A stretch of 64,000 nucleotides of DNA. It comes from Branchiostoma floridae (taxonomy: Eukaryota > Chordata > Leptocardii > Amphioxiformes > Branchiostomatidae). A program made the translations under genes and the position numbers. This document shows, one piece after another, positions 10,381-57,500 of this stretch. Every line of letters starts with the position of its first letter. Position 1 is the stretch's first letter. The notes beneath the pieces were generated by a model. It worked only from the letters and a program-made list of their open reading frames with translations. It had not been told where the DNA came from and ran no database searches. The stretch is taken from contig NC_049987.1 in assembly GCF_000003815.2 (NCBI RefSeq), forward strand, positions 18,093,164-18,157,163, written 5' to 3'.

Positions 10381-11827
10381 TTACTGTGTACAAGTAAGCA
10401 AATTTCACGAATGATTGTACCATAGAACCAATAGTGTAAATGACATGCTAGATCATGTTGACTTATTCATTGCTATAGACAGTCATATAACGTTATGTCT
10501 TTTTATTTGTACTGTAAGTAATTGTTATACACCTTACTAAAGTCGCTGACGAGCGCATAGGAAAGAAAAGAAGGTGTCGAGAAGACATATCAATACGTCT
10601 ACCATCAACACTCATATCAGGCAAGCCTTGTTAAAAAACAAACGATGTTTTAGAGTTCTTCTCACGAATGTATCGAACACCGGTGTGTCAGAAGTTTGCA
10701 TTTTCTATTGTCATGAATATCTCTTAGAACGTTAGTAGGTCTAATTGAATACACCGCTGAAAGTTTGTTTGTTTTTTGTATGTGGCGGTTTTAGGTCATT
10801 GGACAGAGTTATGAAAGCTTTGGATCATATGGTGAGATAGTCATGAAGTTCTACGGTCGATGATAGACAATGCAGGGGGGGGTGTACTAGGACAAGAATT
10901 ATAGTACATTTGTTGAAATCGATCGTCTATCAAGCCTTCTTTTACGTAGCATGATTGTAAAAAAATATGAATACGCTACAAAGCCCACTCTACATCCAGT
11001 CACATAAAAAATGGCGAGCTCACTCCACAGAAACATTACATTGATGCATCAACATAAATATAGATTTAAATATTGATGTTGGTGATGACATCGGTAACTC
11101 AGTAGCGCCATCTATTGACTCACACGAGAATAGCATGCATCCGCGTTGTAACGCAGTAGTTACATAACGATTCCACAAACGTTGGAAGGGTCCTTTGCGA
11201 TTTTTCGAAGTAACAAATATACCCTGCAGTTTTGAATGAGCGTCGACAGCAAATATATGTTTATTTGACTGTTTTTCAAGTGTTTGTCGAATATTCGAAT
11301 AAATCTTCAGAAAAAACAACAATACTCAATATTTTAATCTGAATAGTAAAACTAGACAGCAATTATTGTACTATTCTTCGATAAAGCTGCAAATCTACAA
11401 ATGTATCCACAACAACAATACATGCATAATGTGCATGGTCTTTAGCGGCGTTTTGCCTTATAACATGTGGACAAGAATCAACCTACAAAATTTTGTCGAG
11501 TTATGTCAATCAACTTTGAGAATAAACACAATCGCATATCCCCTTTATATCACTCATATCAGGAATCCTGTGTAAGTTGAAACGTCATACTTACGTTTTG
11601 AGTATTAGAAAAACATGTCTGAATATACTTTGATAGGCAGCTATTTTTGATAGAGGATGAAATCACGTTTTTTTTTGACAACTTGAAGAGATATGATATA
11701 CTTTTTTTTAGGAACTGAAAATGCTACAAAATGAAGTTTAATGTTTCAAACGTAGGAAAAGGGTATGGTCTCTTTGATAGAACAGGAAACCCGCGTTAAG
11801 ATATCATTACATTATAAAAAAAAGTAT
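10381..11827. other. intergenic, no gene seen
   Basis: AT-rich sequence with short unsupported frames (for example near 11020-11322 on the minus strand). No splice-linked coding signal was found. Confidence 0.4.
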
Positions 11828-12027
11828 GACGTCTTATGTTTGTCGTGCGATCGTAAGAGCAATCGTGTGGTAGTCGTGCATTTGTCGTATACATAATTCA
11901 GCTACTCTGAACCCACTGTCATGAATCATTGTCGGTGGTTTGTTGTATCGCAGTCTGATTGAAAACCCAACGACATCAAAATCGATCGTACGACCGTCCT
12001 ACGACAAATTTGACCGCGCCGTTCACA
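11828..12027. mobile_element. CGTACGA-rich MITE
   Basis: A ~200-bp element. The left end is rich in TCGT/CGAT words (GTCGTGCGATCGTAAGAGCA). The right end is CGATCGTACGACCGTCCTAC followed by GACAAATTTGACCGCGCC. The ends are roughly inverted. There is no coding capacity. Confidence 0.5.
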
Positions 12028-12069
12028 TGTGGCTAGTTGGTTCGTTGTGTGAGTGCTGTATTAGCCCCT

Positions 12070-12279
12070 CTTTTCGCTAGACGCTGTGCTTTCAACGCAA
12101 CTTAAACTAACATACTTGGTGGATTATACAGAATTTTATCGAGAAGTGTGACCGAGAAGACAACAAAACACACAAAGTATAAAAAGATTCGTTTCTTTTC
12201 TATAAAATCCGTTGAGCGATCTGCCAAATTTTAGGTTGCAGAGAATGCGCGGCGAGAGCGCCGTCCTAGTGGAAAGGGG
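12070..12279. mobile_element. MITE family B, copy 1
   Basis: Left end GCTAGACGCTGTGCTTTCAA, right end GCGCGGCGAGAGCGCCGTCC then TAGTGG, in inverted orientation. The inner core contains GTGACCGAGAAGACAACAAA and GAGCGATCTGCC. It adjoins a second copy directly and lies about 1 kb upstream of the RFX6 ATG. Confidence 0.7.
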
Positions 12280-12507
12280 CTATAAGGCCCCCATTTTACT
12301 TGACGCTGCGCTCTCACTGCGATCTAAACTACCTTCGATTTCATACTCGGTGTATTACACGAATGTAAAAGTTCAACCGAAAAGACAACAAAAGACACAG
12401 AACCTTTAAAGATTCTTTTTCTCTGAGTAATTCGTTGAGCGATCTGTCAAAACTTTAGATCACAGAGAGAGCGCGGCGAGATCGCCGTCCTAGTAGAGAG
12501 GTGTAAA
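12280..12507. mobile_element. MITE family B, copy 2
   Basis: Left end ACTTGACGCTGCGCTCTCAC followed by TGCGATCTAAA. Right end TTTAGATCACAGAGAGAGCG followed by CGGCGAGATCGCCGTCCTAG. These are inverted repeats. It is in tandem with copy 1, in the same orientation. Confidence 0.75.
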
Positions 12508-12519
12508 AACGCCGTAGCC

Positions 12520-13200
12520 CTTCTGAACGGTTTACCTATTGAAAAGAGGACCAAACGCTCGAGAGAGAAATTTCGTTAATGAGTAATACGTGTTCACCCG
12601 GTCAGACTCATTTGGCTGGTAAGTAAAGAGTAAACCTAGTGGCTGCTGCATTTTTGGCTGGAGTGACGTCAGCGTCAATGAAGGGCTTGTATTTCATTGT
12701 TTCACCTCGGCCAACTGATTGTACAACGGCTTAGACTCCTCTACCACATGTCAGTACTCCGGCATAGCTTGGGCTACGTCTCATTTGCTTCGGAGTGGAC
12801 ACAGAAAAAACGTCACAGGCAAATCTTGTTGTCTTCTTTTGACGGCTACTACTCACATTTCTAAACAGTTGTCGGCTCGGAGAAGTAGATCGGGGAAGTA
12901 GAGTTTGTTCACCGGTCACTTGTCCGGCTAGCGGTCGCCAACCCACGCGAGGGACCCCGAGAGAGACCAACCGAGTTTACGGAACTCTTCAACCAGCGGA
13001 AAACGGTCTGCATTTTTTTTCTTAATGGTCGATTCTCGTACGAGCTCCTTTTCTTCCGGGTGAGCTTAGACGTTTAAGAAAGAAGGAGAAGAAGAGAAGG
13101 ACTGCTCCCAAGGAAGACATACCCTTTCTTTCGTCTCAGGGAATATCCTATATTCCTTAACGTTCGAAGATATCGGTAGCTTGAACGTCTAGTCGGAAGC
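12520..13200 (+). promoter_or_regulatory. RFX6: RFX6 5' flank and probable 5' UTR
   Basis: GC-richer than its surroundings and free of recognised repeats. It leads into the ATG at 13201, and an in-frame TAG at 13177-13179 shows that this ATG is the first of its frame. A purine-rich tract (13075-13100) sits in the presumed UTR. No TATA box or transcription start can be fixed from sequence alone. Confidence 0.45.
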
Positions 13201-50547
<37,347 letters not shown>

Positions 50548-52620
50548 TGGGTGACCTTTAACCTTTGGCCTTTCAATGTCACTCAATCATCCATGATCTT
50601 GAACAAGTCTTTACTACGAGTTCAGATCAGTATGCCATGTCAAGGGTATATACATTGAGCAACGTAGATTATGGACTTTTGAGAGCATATTAATGTCAAA
50701 TTTGAACTGTTTTGAAGGAAAGATACTGACGTGACTATAAGGCCTTATCTGAATGATACTTGATATGAAGAAGAGAGATGTTGTCATTGATTGCGCTTTA
50801 GAACATTCAGCAAGTCATAGAACATCGTGCGTTACGTTAAACGATTGCATAGGGATGTAAAGGGATTGGTACTAATGTACATATTAAGACTCAGCATGGT
50901 TCAATCTTGAAATATACTTTAAACAAGTCTCTTTTTCAGGTTGAAAATTAGATCAAAAGCGTCCCGAGAGGCCTGATTAGTATTGAAGTAAATTGAATTT
51001 AGATTTTCATTCAAATTCTTATCATCGTCATTTACATGTAAACTTGTCAAATTTTTGTTACACGGAAAGGCGTGGGGGTGGGACTCTACAATTGCAATGC
51101 GTCTTCATGACATTAATAATGAAACCAATAATCAAATTTTTGATAATCAAAACTATGTATTTTTTTTGTAAAATGTAAGTCAATGTCAGGGAAGAGTACA
51201 TTTTGTTCTGTCAATCGTCAATTTAATATGCTGTTCTGTTGGGTTTAAGAAAGAACATACGTTGCTGATGTATAAAGAGTTTGTAGACGTGTCCTATATA
51301 AGCTAGACTTAAACTGGGACGAAAGTTAGGTAATCTCATCAAGAATTGCAGTCATTTGGATTTCTTTTGCGTAAGGATATGTTTGACATCTAACTAAGCT
51401 TAGACATAATGATGTCCTAAACAGGGTTGATATTGGGTGGTCATTTCAGGAACATAAAAGTACTTGGTCGTTCTGTAAGTTGTCTTTGTTTTCAAATGTG
51501 AGCACATATGGATACATGATTTGTACAGTGTAACCGATGCATAGTCAAACCATGACGCTTCTTTAGATTTCAAGACACTTGAATCTCTCTGTTGTACTTG
51601 AAATGTCATTATCATACGCCATTGGTAGACCCTACTAAACCGGGCTGAGGTCTCTTTTCTATGGTCTGGCCTCTTACCAGCTGTCGGCCAATCAGAGAAC
51701 TGCATTCACCTAACGTATCTGATTGGCTGACAGCTGCTTAGGCCACGTCCACAACCGCAACACAACGTAGCAGAGTCTCTTGAAGGTATACTGTGAAAAT
51801 GTTGAAATGTGTGATTTGCATACAAATAACCGTAGCAAAATAGAAAGGACTTGCTATTTGATTATACTGCTTTTGCAACAGCGGCTGATGCCGTCACTGG
51901 TCACACCCTTACCTGGACAAGCTTTATCCAATGAAATTACTACTTGCTTCGAAAATCTCCTTGGTGTGAAGTAGACCACTCCAACACTGATTCACCATAT
52001 TTGTTTCAAGCGATGTGGAAATAGGTGTGTTTATCATTTTTAAGCCTTAACTATTCGACTTATCACAATGCTTGTTTATACGCAACTGTGAGTGCTATTA
52101 CTACGAATGTTAAACGTTCTTTTTGTTGTTGTTGTTGTAACGCTGTACCGTCGGGCATACATGGCTAACTTTCGTCGTCCAAATCGATCAAAATTATTAA
52201 CAAAAGTAGTGCTTTGTCAAAGTATTTCGCATTTCATAATCCTCTTTGTTGATATCGCGAAGTTGTGTTTATGTAGAAGTCGCTGGAAGAAATAGCTCTA
52301 TTTCATGTTTACTTCAACGATGGAAGGTAGTAATGTAAGGTCTTTTTCTCGGTACATAGTGATATTTTGAGTTTGCATTATAATTGGACTATATGATATG
52401 AAAACTGTTGCATCTTTGAATACTACGATTTTTCAACGATTGTTTTTTCAATAATTCTAAATATGTGGCAATGTCGGTGACATTCCAAAGATGAAAAGTA
52501 AACAAGACATGTAAGGTTCTGTTTTGTCCAGAGCTTTGTCGATAAGCGTATTAATTATTTGAGTTTTGTTTGTTACCAAATGAATGTGCAATTGTGAATA
52601 AAATGTTCTAATACAATTTA
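50548..52620 (+). other. RFX6: RFX6 3' untranslated region (probable)
   Basis: Non-coding sequence after the TAA. AATAAA poly(A) signals lie at 52597-52602 and again at 52864-52869; I saw none earlier. A long hairpin lies at 51668-51744. The true end of the transcript is not visible. Confidence 0.5.
51668..51744 (+). other. inverted repeat with paired CCAAT and E-box words
   Basis: The left arm GGCCTCTTACCAGCTGTCGG then CCAATCAGA and the right arm TCTGATTGGCTGACAGCTGC then TTAGGCC pair around a 21-nt loop. The inner 19 bp have one mismatch. Each arm has CAGCTG and CCAAT/ATTGG. It falls in the presumed RFX6 3' UTR. Confidence 0.75.
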
Positions 52621-53012
52621 CGCCACATGTCGTATGGCAATCTTTTTATTCAAATAGTTGTCTTTGGGTAAAGGTGTTGGTTATTGGTTTGATAAAAATG
52701 TTTCCTTAAATCATTTCAGTAACCAGTTAACTGTTTTCTAGACCGTTCAAAGCAAATCAACTGTAAACAGTATAGATAGCGCGACAAACATCATTTTGTA
52801 CCAGCAAAATTCTCAACTCAACTGCCTTTGAATTTTCTAAAATGCAAGTGTTTTTCTTTTTTCAATAAAACTATTTTACCAGAAATAGTTTGCTTCAAAG
52901 TTTTTTTTTTTACCAAGTGAGGATTGAAAAGCTACTGAATTGACAAATTCGTGCTAATTTGTCATAAGATTTGGCAAAATACGGTAAGATTGCCTACTCA
53001 AAAACATGTTAC

Positions 53013-53396
53013 TCACGAAGCTAAACGTTTCATTATATTACCATGCAATAAAGACAAACAGCTATAGTATAATAAGAAACACCAACTACTACTTTCAAAC
53101 ACAAACTTAAGAGTTTCTTTATTTTTTAACGTCACTACCTTTGTATTTGTTGCTGTGCTAGCTCTCGGCGTCGTCATATCTAGTCGTTTATGCATGCTAC
53201 TGTAGAAGTCAAGAAATGTATCTGTACCTATCTTCATTTTTAAAATACCATACAACCATTGCTTCTTCCTCGTTATGTCTTTCCTCTCCTTTCTAAATCC
53301 TTTGATTCTCTCAATATATTGTGCCGTCCTTTTTCGATACTTTAACGTTTCCTCGACCGGTTGCCCCTGTGTCACAAGTCTAGCTGATCCCTCCTA
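53013..53396 (-). CDS. exon-like ORF, unknown
   Basis: Open from an AG acceptor (CTATTTTAG) at about 53396. It reads GSARLVTQGQPVEETLKYRK and RTAQYIERIKGFRKERKDIT to a possible donor (ACAAAG/GTAGTG) near 53134 or the stop at 53013. Very basic and lysine-rich, with no known domain. It lies between the convergent ends of RFX6 and the acidic gene and belongs to neither by frame. It may be a decayed element or an unannotated exon. Confidence 0.25.
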
Positions 53397-53861
53397 AAAT
53401 AGATACATTACATTTACCAAATCTTCTACTAGAAGCATGCATATGACTAAGAAATGGCGGGGGTTTTGTGGCAGAATGAAAATTTTTGGCTGAGAACATA
53501 ACTCAATTTTTGCTTGAAACAATAACGACTCAAAATACATCAATAATAAGTGTCATGGCGTGTCTTTATTACTGGTATACGGCAAAGAGGGAAACGCACG
53601 AATGTGACGATTGCCTCTAAGAAGCTTTAAAAGGTTCTAGAATCTCAGCGTTTTTTCTGCATGTGCTGAATTCTTTTGGAACCCCCTTCTGTCTTTCTTA
53701 AATATACACTTATCACTGTCCAATCTACACAGCGTTATCCAGTCCTGTACACAATCTTGACGTAATGTTCTCAGAACCGAAAATGTCCACCACAAATTGG
53801 GCGTAACGAACTGTCACCCTGTCCTTTCCATAACCTATGTCTTTTGCTACTTAGAATGTTC

Positions 53862-54070
53862 CTACACCCACTCAGTAAACTCCTTCTTCGTGTAAAACTC
53901 CTCTCGTGGGTTCAAGGGCACTTTGTTTTTTTGTCCAGCGTGTTTGTTGTGCACGTCTGCCTTTTCTACTGGAAATCCAGCAGGTGATATTTCAGCATCG
54001 GCAGCCACATTTGGCAGAAATAAGGGCATGGGGTCTCCAGTACTCCCAGCCTTTCCCACACGCTATGGGA
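53862..54070 (-). CDS. ORF fragment, unknown
   Basis: Reads GKAGSTGDPMPLFLPNVAAD to REEFYTKKEFTEWV before TAG at 53862. No start, splice partner or family was recognised. It lies downstream of the acidic gene's stop, inside its probable 3' UTR. Confidence 0.2.
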
Positions 54071-54528
54071 ACTTAGCGCCTCTTTCCTATCAGAGAAGGG
54101 AGCAGAATAACACATGCTGAAAGTTAGACTTACACATCTTTTTTTCCTTGTAGTTTTCTGTTTTAAACAGTGTATACGGCATAACGATACACACCGAAAC
54201 ACACGAGCCCCCAGTCATTGCTTTTGTACTTGGTTATCCTTCGTTTTATCATATTTTTCTTCATAATCGTATAAGCTTCGTTCAGTAGTTTGTTTTTAAT
54301 TTTTCAATGAGGTATATTGCTGTTCTACACATAGCGTTAAAGGATATGACAAATAGGGGGATGAGGCATGCAGGGGTTTAATTCAGTCGGAGCATACTGA
54401 ATATGATGAATAAATGAGCGGAGGAGGATGTGAAAGGGGTATTTCGCTGATGAATGAGGAGACCCCCCAACACACCCTCACGAATTCCATTCCCTCGTTA
54501 GTTCTTTCTCTCTTTTCTCTCAAATGCC

Positions 54529-57500
54529 TCAAAGGATGTACTTGACGTACGTGTTGCTGCTACTCTGCGTGCTGCTTTCCTCCGCTGGACTTTCCTCTTC
54601 TTCCTCTACCGGACTCATGGGCAGCTCTGTAAGGCTGACCGCCTTACCGAGTATGCGGGCTGGGTCGAGGATGTACTCCTCCAGAGACGACAAAGATGCA
54701 GACACTCCACCCTCTCCATCAGTTTCCGTCAGACTACTGATGGTGACGTCATCACTCATACTGTCCTCGTCATCATCGAAGCCCTCTAGCGGGCTGAGGC
54801 AGACCTGCAACCGCGGGATATCCCACTCGACTTCGTAACCGTACACCAAGACCTTTTCAGCGTCGTCTTCGTGAGCGGTTGGTTGAAACTGAACACCGTA
54901 TTCTGTCGATGCAACCGTGCTATCCTCTTCGTCTGTGAGGATCTGAGTTTCATGAAGTGGTCGTCTGGCAGACACATCGACGTTGTGCTTTGGCACCTTC
55001 TGCTGTTTGGCTACAGCGCCCTCTGGCGATTTTACTTCAGTTCTTCTCCTCGACATGTAGTATGGAGAAGAGCCGTGGTGACTAAACGGCGGAGAAATGA
55101 CATCCCGTTCCCCGTATCTGGGGATTTCCGGTGTGCTGGGAGAACTTGTCGTCATCACAGGACTTTTTGGTGGTTCCTGTTTCACTATTCCTTCCCATTT
55201 GTTAACCATGGACCGAACTTTTCCGGTGCACAGCTTAGGAAAGTCATCCGGTATCTTACACGGAGAAGCATCTTTAGGTCGATGATCAGTTGGAGACAAA
55301 CATTTCTCTACAGGAGAATCTGTGCGCTGTCTTACCGGTGACTTGTACGTAGGGCGAGGACTTGTACCCTGAACTTCATCAGATGGTCTCTTCCGTTTTA
55401 CCTGCGTTCTTCTGTCCGGGGTTACAAAGCTAGGCTGATCCTGTGGTGGTGGATAGGGTCCGTGAATTTTGTCATAAGGAAAGAGTAGAGAACCTGTCGG
55501 CGTTTTAAGCTCACTGTCCCTGTTTGGCGTTGGGCTGTGCATTTCTGGACTCGCAGAGTCTTCGATTTCTGTAGATCTGCGAGCTCTTGGGGCACGGATT
55601 GCGTCCTGGGTGATGCCAGGATGTCTGATTTCTCTCAAAGGAGGAGATACGGGGACAAAAGTGTCAAGTATCTGCCGCGTTGGGGAAAAGGCAGGACTAT
55701 CATCGAGTTCCTCTTCAAGCTCTGGCGGAGTGCCAAGGTGGGTAGAGTGGACGCTGAGCGGGGACGATGTTGCTGACGACCTATCGTCATCCATATCGAA
55801 CTGCAACATTGTAACAGTTCTGCCTTCAGACATATCCTCGATTAAATCATCGCCGTGTAATGGTTGGCTTTGATTCAATAAGGATGTTTCGTCTTCTTCA
55901 GCGTCGTGCTCCTGCCTCTTGCACTCGACGTAGTTTTGCCTGCTTGTGGCAAGCGTGTTCGAAATGGCTTCATAACATCGTTCAACGTTCTGTGGAGAAT
56001 GCCGTGGACTTGGTGTATGCTTTGGCGACCAGACCACTCTGGCTTCCTTCTGAGGATGGGTGCAAAGACAGTCCATCGGTTCAAAGTCGGGGTTGGGTGG
56101 GAGTTCGAGTTCATCGGACGGTGACTCGAATGGTTTTCGGTCTGGTGGTGGGGCGACGCAGCGACAGCTCATCGGCTGTAGACTCTCTACGTTCAGACCT
56201 TCCTGAGCCTCCCCTTCAGCTAGGTCTGATTCTAGAAGATTGTCGTACGGCGATGGGGACAACATTTCCCGTTCGCTGGCGGTTGTTGATGTTTTAGCTT
56301 CACCCGAGTATTCAGGGCTAAGCTTGTCGCCAATGTCCAACAAGATGGGTATGATTGGACGCTTCAGGTCATCGTACTGGACGTGATGCTTGACCACAGG
56401 GATGTGGCCATTGATGATAGGGGTCAGCAGACCGGTGGTCACGGGCTGGTGTTCCTCAAAGGTGTAGCTTGCCTGCATACCCCAGCTATGCCTCGGTGAT
56501 GTTGGCATGGGTGGGATCTCCACGTGGTCAGAATTCGTTGGGTCCATGGTGAATGGAACACCTGATGTTACGTAGTACGACGTCACGGGGACGGTTGCAA
56601 TTGGCGTACGGTATTGGCCACCAGATGGACCCGACGGTCCGCTACCGTCGCCAGGTGCGGCAAGGATGGAGTCCGCAGACGTTTCAGATTCTGAGTCGGT
56701 GTCACTTTCAGAATCAGACGAATCGGTGTACTCTGCAGATCTTCGCCGACTATCATCTTTAGATACATCAGATGAAATAACAGGTTCCATATCTGTATCT
56801 GTACCTTGCCCCAGTGAAAGTTGATCAAAAGTATCGTCCTCTTGATCGTTGCCAACCACAGAATCAGCCACTTGTTCTTGCACTGCTTTTTCTGTGCTGT
56901 CATCATTAACCTCATCTTCAACAGTACGTATTACCTCGCCTTGTTGACTTATTCCAGCCACCAAATCGAAAGGAATATTTTCCTGTGTCGGTGTGCACTC
57001 CTGCTCCTCTGGAAGACTCTCCACATGTTGCTCTGTATCTGAATCCGATTGAGATGATCTGAACTGAAACTGCATTCGAGATATGTACGTTGGACTGTCC
57101 GGATCATGGTGGATAGATTCCGTAAAAGAACGCTGTGCACCGTACTTTTGTCTGCGTCGTCGCTTCAGTTTGCCAGAAGCGTCGTCGTCAGAAATGTCTG
57201 AACTGCCTTCAGTAGAAGGACCGGTACTTTCGAATGAGTCCATAGATGTCTTTTCCTCACAACGATCTTTCTCCTCATCTGTATCTTTTGTTATGACTAT
57301 AAGGTGCTGTGTTGATGTGTCTGCCAGGTGCTTCTCTGACACTGTCACCTGAAATTCTTCATGATCAGAATCCATATCTTCACCTGGTCCCTCAGACGCC
57401 ACGAAGATTTCATTGGCATTTGAGGGATTTGCCTGTTCAACCGTTATCAGATCTTCATCCTGAACGTCGTCACACCGGTAATCGGTCGGTTCTGTTGCAG

